Positions 55,321 through 64,000 of a stretch of DNA of 64,000 bases are shown in pieces. The notes below the pieces were generated by a model, which was not told where the DNA came from, did no database searches, and was given only the letters and a program-made list of their open reading frames with translations. Source of the stretch: Fragum whitleyi (Eukaryota > Mollusca > Bivalvia > Cardiida > Cardiidae). The position numbers were made by a program, and so were the translations under genes. The stretch's first letter is position 1; every line of letters begins with the position of its first letter. The stretch covers positions 88,001,632 to 88,065,631 of the forward strand of contig OX411544.1 of NCBI GenBank assembly GCA_948146395.1. The letters run 5' to 3'.

Positions 55321-55760
55321 CAGTTAGTTATATCGTGAAATTGACATTTAACTCAATCAAAACCATTCTAAATCGCTCACTCAGCGCTCCATTCATTCAT
55401 TCATTCAAGACACTCACTCGAACCATTCAAAAAACGCCCCAAAATCTCTTTAAAACATTTAACAACAACTTCGTTAAAAAAAATAGCTGGGAAAAAAATC
55501 TGGATTTCACTTCTTTAATTGAAATTGTTAGCGTATAATAGGTTCTTGAAGAAATATAGAGGTATCTATCGAACTTGTATGCATATTTTATTAAAGGGAG
55601 GTAATCAATATTGCTTATTTTGTTCTTCCTGAACAAAATTTGCAATACTGGATTACCTCCCGTTGAATTCACTCAAAAGTCGCTCCACATATTCATTCAA
55701 TTTCATTCCTAAACTATTCCAAAATCATTCACCTTGTCAATTTCACGATGTTGTTAACTG
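55321..55760 (+). mobile_element. MITE-A, full length (440 bp)
   Basis: TA (55319-55320 and 55761-55762) flanks CAGTTAGTTATATCGTG and GATGTTGTTAACTG. It is of the TTGC/GCAA palindrome subfamily. Confidence 0.93.
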
Positions 55761-55766
55761 TACTCA

Positions 55767-56108
55767 CTAAAAACACTCATAAACGCTCTGAAATCGTTCA
55801 AAGTCAGTTCGAATTCGTTCAGGCCGACCGATATTTTTTCAACTCAATCATATGTTTCCTAAGGTTTATTTGCTGATGTTGATTCTAACACGTTTGATTG
55901 GTCCCTGAAGACACACATTCTGAAAAGTACGTATCTTTTATTAAAGGAAGGAAAACATATCAACAATCTCGTTCAATTGGATGACATTAGCGATTCTGTA
56001 TTACGTCCCCTTACTTTCATTTGAAGCTCGCTCCTCTCACTCATTCAACTTAACTCGGAAATCATTCCAATTTTATTCATTTTTTCAATTTCACGATCTT
56101 TTTTACTG
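55767..56108 (+). mobile_element. Old MITE-A copy
   Basis: AAACACTCATAAACGCTCTG, AAAGGAAGGAAAACATATC, an apex CTCGTTCAATTGGATGACA, and CACGATCTTTTTTACTG before TA. Confidence 0.7.
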
Positions 56109-56471
56109 TAATAACATATTGTAATCTAAGCCTGTTCTCACGAATGGTTCTTATATAGCCATTAAAACATATGCCAATAGCATTTTGGTAATCCCATTGA
56201 ACAAAATCAAAGAGAAGGGTGTTTGTAGGTGCAAGACATAATTTGTGTTTGTTTGAGTATATTTCGTGTAAAAAGTATTTATCAAGCCAAAAGTTTTTAA
56301 GCGATCGTATTAAATTTATATGTTTAGCGTTTTGCTCTTCATGCAATAAATACAGACCATTTCAATGCTCTCTTTTTCAAACATTACTTCATTAAATGAA
56401 ACTAGTTAAATGTAGTGGATTTTATTTTACAAGTTTATTGCATAAACACCTGTATGCATACGTGACTGATA
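56109..56471. other. Intergenic, minus-strand frame of no known family
   Basis: A frame of 89 codons (56346-56077, minus) overlaps the old MITE-A end and has no recognised motif, so it is not called as a gene. Confidence 0.3.
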
Positions 56472-56910
56472 CAGTTAACAACATCGTGAAATTGGCAAGA
56501 TGAATGATTTTTGAATGATTTAGGAATGAAATTGAATGAGTGTGTGGAGCGAGTTTTGAGTGAATTTAATGGGAGGTAATCCTATATTGTAAATTTTGTT
56601 CAGGATGAACAAAACTTGCGATATTGATTACTTCCCTTTAATACAAAATGCATAAATGTTCTACAAATAGCTCCCTATATCTTCAAGATCTAATCAGTCG
56701 CTTACAATTTCAAGTAATTCAGTGAAATCAAGAATTTTTTCCCAGCTATTTTTTATTTTGAAAGAAGTTTTTGTTAAGTGCATTTCATTTAGTTTGGAGC
56801 GTTTTTCAATGGTTTGAGTAAGTGTCTGGAATGAATGAATGGAGCGCTGAGAGAGCGATTTAGAATGGTTTTGATTGAGTTAAATGTCAATTTCACGATG
56901 TAACTAACTA
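56472..56910 (-). mobile_element. MITE-A, inverted, full length (439 bp)
   Basis: TA (56470-56471) precedes CAGTTAACAACATCGTG. The far end GATGTAACTAACTA is followed by TA, with the final G changed to A. Confidence 0.92.
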
Positions 56911-57071
56911 TAACCACCAAGTTTCATCAGGAATGTGCGAAAAGTTTCTATCCTGATCAGTCTGTTTTGGCTCCACAGTCTGAAGTTTTGAAGCATTGCG
57001 AACAGTTCTCGTGAGTTTTCAAATGATTTCGGGGCGATTTTGAACGGTTTCAATGAGCGGGAGGAATGCTA

Positions 57072-57507
57072 CAGTTAGTTACATCGTGAAATTGACATTC
57101 AACTCAATCAAAACCATTCTAAATCGCTCACTCAGCGCTCCATTCATTCATTCAAGACACTCACTCAAACCACTCAAAAACGCTCCAAACTCACTGAAAA
57201 ACATATAACAACAACTTCGTTCAAAATAAAAATAGCTGGGAAAAAATCTGGATTTTACTTATTTAATTGAAATTGTTAGCGTATAATAGATTCTTGAAGA
57301 AATATGGAGCTATCTATCGAACTTGTATGCATATTTTATTAAAGGGAGGTAATCAATATTGCTAATTTTGTTCATCCTGAACAAAATTTGCAATACTGGA
57401 TTACCTCCCGTTAGAGTCACTCAAAAGTCGCTCCACACATTCATTCAATTTCATTCCTAAATCTTTCCATAATCATTCACCTTGTCAATTCACGATGTTG
57501 TTAACTG
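57072..57507 (+). mobile_element. MITE-A, full length (436 bp)
   Basis: TA (57070-57071 and 57508-57509) flanks CAGTTAGTTACATCGTG and GATGTTGTTAACTG. It is of the TTGC/GCAA palindrome subfamily and very close to the copy at 55321. Confidence 0.93.
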
Positions 57508-57544
57508 TATATAGATCAAGCAGTGAACAATTGATTTAAACGAT

Positions 57545-57854
57545 TTTAAAAACGCTTCAAAATCGTTCAACCCGATCGATCATTCCTTCCAATCGATCAT
57601 GCAATTGCACGATTTTATTTGGCTTGTGATGATAAGCGACTTGTATGTCCTTGAGGCACAAAATTAGAAAAATACGTATATTTTATTATATGGGGAGGGT
57701 AAAAAAAATCGCTAATTTCGTCCAATTCGACGAACTAATGGATAGTCTTTTACCTCCCTTGAAATACATTCAAACTCGTACATATAACTAATTCAATTTC
57801 ATTCTAATTAATTCTAAATTACTCACCTCGTAAATTTCACGGTGTTTATAACTG
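57545..57854 (+). mobile_element. Old MITE-A copy
   Basis: GGGGAGGGTAAAAAAAATCG, an apex TTTCGTCCAATTCGACGAA, TTTTACCTCCC, and CACGGTGTTTATAACTG before TA. A further inverted scrap (GAATGAGGTGAATGAGC to GTCGATTTCACGTTG) follows to 57945. Confidence 0.72.
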
Positions 57855-57945
57855 TAACGATATACCAAAAAAAAAAGATTTTTGAATGAGGTGAATGAGC
57901 AATTTAGATTTTTTTTTATTGGAAAGAGTGTCGATTTCACGTTGT

Positions 57946-59342
57946 TACGTAGCAAAAATATCAAAGAAAAGATCTTTCCATGCGCGACCTCTCTTTCTTT
58001 GCTCTTCAAAAGACTTACAATGAAATCATTTAATAAAAGGTAGCCAAATTATTCGTTACCAAGGAAATTGTTTTACAACTGAAAGGTAAGCAGTTTTCTG
58101 AAGTTGTAATAACTTGGCATGATATGAGCGACCCATTTCTTACACACGCACGTGCTTAATCTCACTTTATCACTGGCATAAATTGAGTAATAAACGCGCA
58201 TTGACCTAATGTAGTTTCTTGATAGAAAAGTAAGCTTACAAACACGTTATACGTTTGAACAGATTCAATGAAAAAGTGGCTTAATGCTTTATGTTATACC
58301 AAGCGCAAGTACGTGTTGTAAGATAGGCCTACATGTAATATTTTCCTTTTGTAAAATGTTTCTTTTTCGGTGGATAATTAAAAAAAAAAATGTAGATTAT
58401 CATTTTATCAACTCTCCGCCTAACCAGTGAAATTATCAAAATAATCCGTTTCTCTATATCAGGCGGTACCCCATTCGGAATATCGCTCGGACTCCTCTGT
58501 AAACTGGAAAGTACTGCGTTTTGTTTTCAAATGATTATTTGCCCATTTTTTACCTTACGTGGATTTTGCTTTTCACAGCGTTATTCTCAGTTGTGTTTGT
58601 GACGTCATATAAACCCACGTGCAAAATGACGCGCTTTTACGGCAGCTCCCGTATCATTCCCGAGGTCTATTCCGTAGAATCGCCGAGGGTTCCCGATTGG
58701 CGGTACCCAAGCGGAGCCGAATAACTGACGTCATCATGATGGTTGCATAGCAACTACATTTGTGTATGTACAAAATGACAAGCTTAAAGAAAATTTGTTC
58801 TAAAATTTTCGCATTTGACTCGGTATAGCATAATAGAAATAGAATTATTTTTTTATTTTCGTGTTAGATCAATTCATAATTCATTTCGTGAGCAAAAAAA
58901 GCAGTATTTTCACTCGTGGCTTCGTAGCTCGTGAAAATAAAGCTTTTATTGATCACTCATAGAAATATAAGTCGACCTAACACTGAAATAACGGATTATC
59001 CTAGATATATTTTCCAGTTTATCTTTTTGATTAAAAAAATCTTTATGGTGAAGAAGTCCATCGTCATATCGGAGACGGTAGGGCGTTAAGTTCCTGTTCT
59101 TTTGTTCCTTAGTTCTACCAACGGCAACGCCACACATGCTTCTCGGCATTTTTTCTCCTACCAGTCGGTGAATAGTCACAAATTTATTTGGGAGCTTGTA
59201 CTTGGGACTCAGAAGGGACATCATTGAAATACAGGTGAGAGAAAACAACAACAACTTGAAATCCATGATAAGTGGTCTAGTTGCCACGATACATGTATGC
59301 CTGGGAACTCTTAGCGACTAAAACTCTATAAAATACAGGAAT
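57946..59342. other. Intergenic, no convincing gene
   Basis: A 58440-58740 stretch has higher GC, two GGCGGTACCC boxes and CRE-like TGACGTCA (about 58598 and 58727). A 67-codon frame there has no features. At 58900-58940 an ATTTTCAC/GTGAAAAT inverted pair lies around a CGTAGC centre. A minus-strand frame (59287-58946) is open for 113 codons but has no recognised motif. Confidence 0.3.
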
Positions 59343-59475
59343 ATATCGTGAAAATGACAAGGAAAATTAACTTGAAAGAATTAAACGAGCGAGTTTTGAA
59401 TGAAATTAAAGGGAGATTATATTATATTGCCAATTTCTATCGATATTTTTTACTCCCTTCAAAAGAATCTACGTA
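59343..59475 (-). mobile_element. Old MITE-A fragment, inverted
   Basis: ATATCGTGAAAATGACAAGG, GAGCGAGTTTTGAATGAAAT and AAAGGGAGATTATATT match an eroded inverted copy without a far end. Confidence 0.6.
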
Positions 59476-59572
59476 TTTTTCTATAAATTTATGCGTATAT
59501 GTTCGCGATCACTTCCAAATCAACAACAGCTAATTATTCCTTCGATTTGAATAAAATTGTCGGGTATTTTGA

Positions 59573-59851
59573 CTTGTTTGTTTGTTTGAATGGGTTTTAC
59601 GCCGCTTTCAACAATTTTGCAGTTATATCGCGGCGGCCGGAGCACCTATCAATGGATTCCTGGTATTTCTTTCACCTGTACATCCATTACACCCTTTCCC
59701 AGCCTCCGACTGCTATCTATCATAGGTTTACGATTATCTACCCCTTGGTGAGAGACAAGCGTCGGAAAGAATATTTGCCGCCACCGGGGATCGAACCCAC
59801 GACTTCCAGATTGGAAGTCTTATGCCTAACCGAATGCGCTATGGTGGCGGC
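59573..59851 (-). mobile_element. tRNA-derived SINE, full length, perfect target duplication
   Basis: CGGGTATTTTGA occurs at 59561-59572 and 59852-59863. On the minus strand the tRNA-like head has ATAGCGCATTCGGTTAGGC (A box) and GTGGGTTCGATCC (B box). The body has TCTCTCACC and GATATAACTGCAAAATTG, and the tail is CAAACAAACAAACAA. It is the best preserved SINE of the window. The plus-strand frame across it is accidental. Confidence 0.93.
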
Positions 59852-60042
59852 CGGGTATTTTGAACAATTCCGGAGTGTTGTTCGAGTTATTCATTTCCTT
59901 ATATAATTATTAACCATTGTAGCTATTGGCAAACAAAGTTGACCTGTCACTCATTAATTTTCGTTACCTTTCGGTAATATCCGCGAGGACATTTTCAGAA
60001 TTTTACTTTAAGATTAGATAAAATGATGCAATAGTTATAATT

Positions 60043-60126
60043 GGGTCCGTAGCGCAGTGGTCTAAACCGTTAGGTAATTAACTGACAATAAATTAACAGA
60101 CCCGGTTCGAATACGCACGGAGTTGG
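60043..60126 (+). tRNA. tRNA-like sequence, probable SINE head
   Basis: GTAGCGCAGTGGTCTAAAC is an A box and CCCGGTTCGAATAC a B box. TCCGT and ACGGA could form part of an acceptor stem. The middle is long and poorly folded and the B box ends in ATAC rather than ATCC, so a functional tRNA is unlikely. Confidence 0.5.
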
Positions 60127-60771
60127 ATAAAGTAATTATATTTTCAAAATTGTTTTAAATTAATTTTTATTTTCATTATTACTAAATAACTAAATAAAGG
60201 GACAATCTTATTGTCTCTTTAATTTCTTGTTTGTACTATTTTGTAATGGTAGTTTTTTTCTCTATCAAATTCCATATTTCTTTAACTTTCATGGAATTAA
60301 TGAGCTGAGTTTCACCTGTTCAAGCTGAGGTCACGAGGTTTTTGGTCGTCAACTTTGCAGCTACTGAATTGAATTTTCTTCTTTCGTTCATGAGATTTAA
60401 TGCGAATGATATGATAACTGTTTTCCTTTCTTTTATACATACCTATGCTTGTCGTTACTTCTGTTAATTCTTTTTATGGAGTTCTTGATCCTATTTTTCA
60501 TTACTTTCCTGAATAGACCATCAGATATAGACAGAGATCGAGAAAAAGAGGAATATGATCAATTCATCTCGTACTTTTCTAAAACACATTTATGTGTTGT
60601 ACGTAGGCTACTGGGCAATAGGAAATCCCTTGATGCAGAATATCAAAAGGAAAATATATACAGAAAAGGGAACATATTTGAGTAAACTGTGTCGTTTTTT
60701 TATATATTTCTTTATCAGATCTAAATGGCCTTAAAAGAAACATCATAAAAAAAAAAAAAACCCGAGAGGGA
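60127..60771. other. Intergenic, no gene seen
   Basis: A 78-codon frame at 60449-60685 begins with a hydrophobic stretch and then a charged part, but has no family match or start context worth a call. Confidence 0.3.
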
Positions 60772-60833
60772 GATTCGATCTTCGGACCTTTGCAATGCAA
60801 GCCTCCGACCTTATACCTATAGCTATTTCTGAT
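60772..60833 (-). tRNA. tRNA-like remnant with T-run terminator
   Basis: On the minus strand AATAGCTATAGGTATAAGG recalls an A box and GAAGATCGAATCTCC a B box. A run of about 13 T follows after GGG, as at an RNA polymerase III stop. The arms are incomplete. Confidence 0.4.
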
Positions 60834-61224
60834 CACTTATAACAACATGGTATATTGTATTATTTGACAGTAACGTTAACGTATTCAAATCTATATAAGG
60901 AATTGGGTTCCGAATATCAATGAAGGTCAGCAGGAATATTAAATGAGCGACAGGTCAATAATGTTTCACAATATTCTATCACATGATACCCCCCTCCAGT
61001 AATCACACTTTCTTTCTGACTTGTGTAAAATATCAGATTGTGTGATTTTTTTTTCATATCCTCTAATGGATTAAAACCACTTTTTTCTAGTAATATCGCG
61101 CAAGTCATAGAACATAACCGTTGACTATTTTTCCTCTGTCATGGTTCTTTAACATGCTTCGAGCCGAAACTATTCATCTGTTTTCGTTTAACGGTTGTAC
61201 ACCTATTTGTGGGAGATGTATTTA

Positions 61225-61300
61225 AAATTCGCCCCTCTAACTCATCCGATTTCACTCCGCAATTATTTCAAAATCATTTATCCTGTCAATTTTACTATCT
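61225..61300 (+). mobile_element. Old MITE-A right-end fragment
   Basis: AAATTCGCCCCTCTAACTCA, ATTTCAAAATCATTTATCC and TGTCAATTTTACTATCTT match the right end of MITE-A. Confidence 0.5.
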
Positions 61301-62027
61301 TATTCTGCATAATTATTCAACTGGCAGGACGTGGCTTTGTCGTCACGTGATTTGGTGAGTTTACTTTTCATTTTTGGGGGTTCTTTCAAAAGATAAGTTC
61401 GCAATTACCGTTAACGCGCGCAAATAACTGTACCCCGAAACCAAAAGGATTTACGTGCATAGAGAAGGTGAACACATTTCATCGTTCGGTTACCAAAGAT
61501 CCGAAGCTGAAGTTACAGGGTTTGGTAAAATGCCAACGATTTAAAGTCACAAGTTATATATGTTCACAATTTATAGAAATTAGTAATTGTAAATAAAAGC
61601 TGATTTACCTTAACCTGAAGTCCAACGACCCGTTGTTTAGGCCCCGCCATGCTAGGACACTAATAATGGATTATATTATCCACGATTAATGCCCTGGCGG
61701 GGTGGAGCCTAAGTAACGGGTCTTTGCTCTTAAGGTTAAGGGAAATCAGCTTTTATCTAAAATAACCTACTTCTAAAGAGATTCGACATAAATAAATCGA
61801 GACCTAAAATCGTAGATTGGTTACCAAAGTTACGAGGCCTTGGTAACAAAACGATGGAATGTGTTTACTCTCTCAAAGCACGTGAGTCCTTTAGCTTTTA
61901 GGACGCGTTAACGATGATTACCGACTAAAATTTGAAAGAACCCAAACTATTGAAAAGTGAACTTGCCAAATTACGTCACGGTTAAGCCCAACCCTGCCAG
62001 TTCATTAATTACGCAGAATACTTATTG
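61301..62027. repeat. Foldback element FB-2, ~0.7-kb near-palindrome
   Basis: TTATTCTGCATAATTA...CTGGCAGG at the left is mirrored by CCTGCCAG...TAATTACGCAGAATA at the right. Matching continues inward through GTTCTTTCAAA, GTTAACGCG, ATCGTT.GTTACCAA, AAAGCTGATTT.CCTTAACCT and CCCGTT..TTAGGC.CC to a centre near 61665-61680 (GGATTATATTATCC). Arms are about 360 bp with many mismatches and some unmatched blocks. No frame suggests a protein. Confidence 0.88.
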
Positions 62028-62126
62028 TATTAACAATATTATTCAACTGTGTGCTAGGGAATGCATGGTACTAGTTGTAACTGTAAATGCAACATTGCTA
62101 GATAAATTTCCAAGGGAATAGACATA

Positions 62127-62455
62127 CAGTAAAACTTGCGTTAAGCGATCACTTAGGAGGGGGCCAATAAAAAGCGATCGCTTATGGAAACGTTCGCTTA
62201 ATTCAATCTTTAATGATAAATAAGACGTGTTATTTGATAGCATATAAAGATTGTCACATAATTCGTCACATAATTCTTACCGAATTCTATAATGTTCAAA
62301 CCCATAAGAATTGTCTCGATTCTAATGGGTTCAAACGTCATAAGATTCAATGATGAACATTTCCTAGTTTAACAATGGCCACCTTTTCAGAAGCTTTGCT
62401 TACGATAAAGGGACTTTTTATGGTGGTCGCTTAATAAAAGTGATGGTTCGAGCTA
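62127..62455. mobile_element. TIR-like element with palindromic core, copy 2
   Basis: TA precedes CAGTAAAACTTGCGTTAAGC. The right side has GGTGGTCGCTTAATAAAAGT. The centre is a palindrome at 62293-62336 (CCCATAAGAATTGTCTC and complement). An AAGCGATCGCTTATG box lies inside. The arrangement matches 41240-41571. Confidence 0.6.
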
Positions 62456-62946
62456 TATCGAATGTATAAGGCATCGTGTTAAATAGCCTTTTTTCTTCTA
62501 ATATTCCATCAAACAGTTTATTTTACTTGAACAAGACAACTTTGAATAAATACATGCATTGAAAATCATTGTGTGTTGCACTAACGTTTTTCATACTTAT
62601 GATAAGTCATTCTGGCTTTAATTTACTATTTTATTTCACGGGTGTTTTTCGGTGCTCCATTAATGTTTCTGTGAGTGTTGTGCGTGGAAGTTATCTAGTA
62701 ACTGATAGTAGTAAAATAATTCGCCACGCGCCACAGGTAATGTTCTATAGAAATTTTGTCTGGAGAACTTCGATTATTATAACGGTTGGTTTTGAGAAAT
62801 AGTTTTTGTTTATGGAAATTTTGGATTTTAGTGTTATTCTATGTGTGAAAATGGTATATATTTCTTTCATTTATTATCCATTAGCCGAATTTGTAAGCGC
62901 TATAATCGATGATAGTCAATTCTGAAAGATTTGGTTCAAAAGGGTA
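62456..62946. other. Intergenic, no gene seen
   Basis: A 77-codon frame (62569-62802) is open without recognisable motifs. Confidence 0.35.
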
Positions 62947-63379
62947 CAGTTAATAGCATCGTGAAATTGACATTCACCTCAGTCATAACCATTCTAAATC
63001 GCTCACTCAGCGCTCCACCCACTCATTCCAAACGCTCACTCAAACCATTCGATACGCCCAAACTTATTAAAATAATATTTAATCAACAACGTCATTAAAT
63101 AAATTTTGATAGAGAAAAATCGCGATTTTCTGACATAATTCAAATTGTTAGCGTCTCCTAGGTTCTTGAAGAAATAGGAAGCTATGTTTAGAACATAAAT
63201 GCAAATTTTTTGAAGGGAGGTAATCAATATCGCTAATTTTGTTCATCCTGAACAAAATTTGGGATATAGGATTACCTTCCATTAAATTCACTCAAAACTC
63301 GCTCCACACACTCATTCAATTTCATTCCTAAATCATTCCAAAATTATTCATCTTGTCAATTTCACGATGTAGTTAACTG
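62947..63379 (+). mobile_element. MITE-A, full length (433 bp)
   Basis: TA (62945-62946 and 63380-63381) flanks CAGTTAATAGCATCGTG and GATGTAGTTAACTG. Confidence 0.93.
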
Positions 63380-63381
63380 TA

Positions 63382-63866
63382 AGATGAAATAATTATTGTT
63401 ATGGATTTTTAGTTTTACATAGTATTTCTTTTCAGCAATAATTATTATTTTCACATTGATAACCAAGATTTTAAATTTTTCTGTAATCCAAGTATTGAAA
63501 AGTCGGTGATGATTTATTATACTTTTCGCAGAAGAGTCGAATATACTCGATTTTCATATTTGAATACAAACGTGAACTAAAATTTCATTGTTGTTAGAAC
63601 GAAAACTAAGAAGTTATAATTTACTTAATTCAATGCTTGTTTCAATACCCTATTTATCTTTAATTGCTTTTTGGTGTGCTATTTGTTTTCTACTTTGATA
63701 TAGAAGAGGGTCTGCTTTTGGTTCGTTGTGTTCGAACACATACAGATGTCGGGAATTCCCCCATACATCTGATGTACATGTACTCATGCTACTATCCACC
63801 CAAAATTCACAAAACTTTGGTTAGCCGCCCGCCGTAAACCCACCCTCTCTTACCGAGCTTTCTGTA
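63382..63866. other. Intergenic, no gene seen
   Basis: This is AT-rich sequence with a GC-richer patch near 63820-63860; nothing is recognised. Confidence 0.4.
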
Positions 63867-64000
63867 CAGTTAGTTACATCGTGAAATTGACATTTGCCTC
63901 AATAAAAAAACATTCTAAATCGCTCACTCAGCGCTCCATTTATTCATTCCAAACACTCTCTCAAACCATCCAAAAACGTTCAAACCCATTTAAAAATAAG
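63867..64000 (+). mobile_element. MITE-A, cut by the window edge
   Basis: TA (63865-63866) precedes CAGTTAGTTACATCGTG. The left third is present and the sequence ends within the element. Confidence 0.92.

Noticed and set aside
59499..59906. 135-codon plus-strand frame
   Set aside because: It is read through the minus-strand SINE at 59573-59851 and has no coding character.

Overview
This is a eukaryotic, AT-rich, repeat-dominated window with no complete host gene that I can identify. It looks like a lophotrochozoan and most probably a marine bivalve. The reasons are the tRNA-derived SINEs with a molluscan-type tail (7404, 52848 and 59573), a repeat with ~160-bp internal units ending in a GAGCTAA hairpin (25872 and 47231), several foldback elements, and non-LTR retrotransposon fragments. 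Species identity is an inference.

The main component is one non-autonomous DNA transposon family, called MITE-A here. It is about 435 bp long, has 26-bp terminal inverted repeats beginning CAGTTA, is flanked by TA, and has no coding capacity. About 15 copies keep both ends and roughly 40 copies or fragments are present in both orientations. Every fairly intact copy has a palindrome of about 65 bp bounded by GGGAGGTAAT and ATTACCTCCC. Two sequence subfamilies and a set of older copies keep the palindrome although its bases differ.

Layout. 1-1508 and 10445-11868 are two copies of a segmental duplication that includes a MITE-A and a possible coding relic. 1509-10444 holds scattered MITE-A copies, SINE pieces, a hairpin-bearing repeat and one uncharacterised open frame (8336-8845). 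12170-16107 holds a second hairpin-bearing repeat, a 5'-truncated LINE tail on the minus strand and a GAAGTGTGAA minisatellite between inverted repeats. 16108-25517 is a tandem duplication of a possible coding exon. The first copy took up a piggyBac-like element, the two copies are separated by a MITE-A, and the second copy is broken by a 7.4-kb near-identical tandem array of a 2,495-bp unit. 25719-27238 is a MITE-A interrupted by a 1.1-kb Helitron-like repeat. 29578 to about 33500 is the largest coding relic: a frameshifted LINE with reverse transcriptase, RNase H and zinc knuckle, and a 3' UTR carrying one long hairpin and seven small bulged stem-loops. 33894-34243 is a decayed LINE endonuclease fragment. 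36045-46410 is a MITE-A-rich zone with two foldback families and two low-confidence small open frames. 47231-52690 is a multi-layer nested structure: a Helitron-like shell, a LINE tail, and a 4-kb element whose long inverted arms are built from ~160-bp repeats. 53112-64000 returns to MITE-A copies, SINEs and foldbacks, including a 0.7-kb near-palindrome at 61301-62027.

The coding traces belong to retrotransposons, apart from a few short uncharacterised frames (8336-8845, 16603-16902, 39727-39927, and the duplicated relic at 651 and 10994). These are the only candidates for host genes and none has a function I can name. The most unusual items are the recent 2,495-bp array inside a duplicated exon, the LINE 3' UTR stem-loop series, and the palindrome of MITE-A kept through sequence change.
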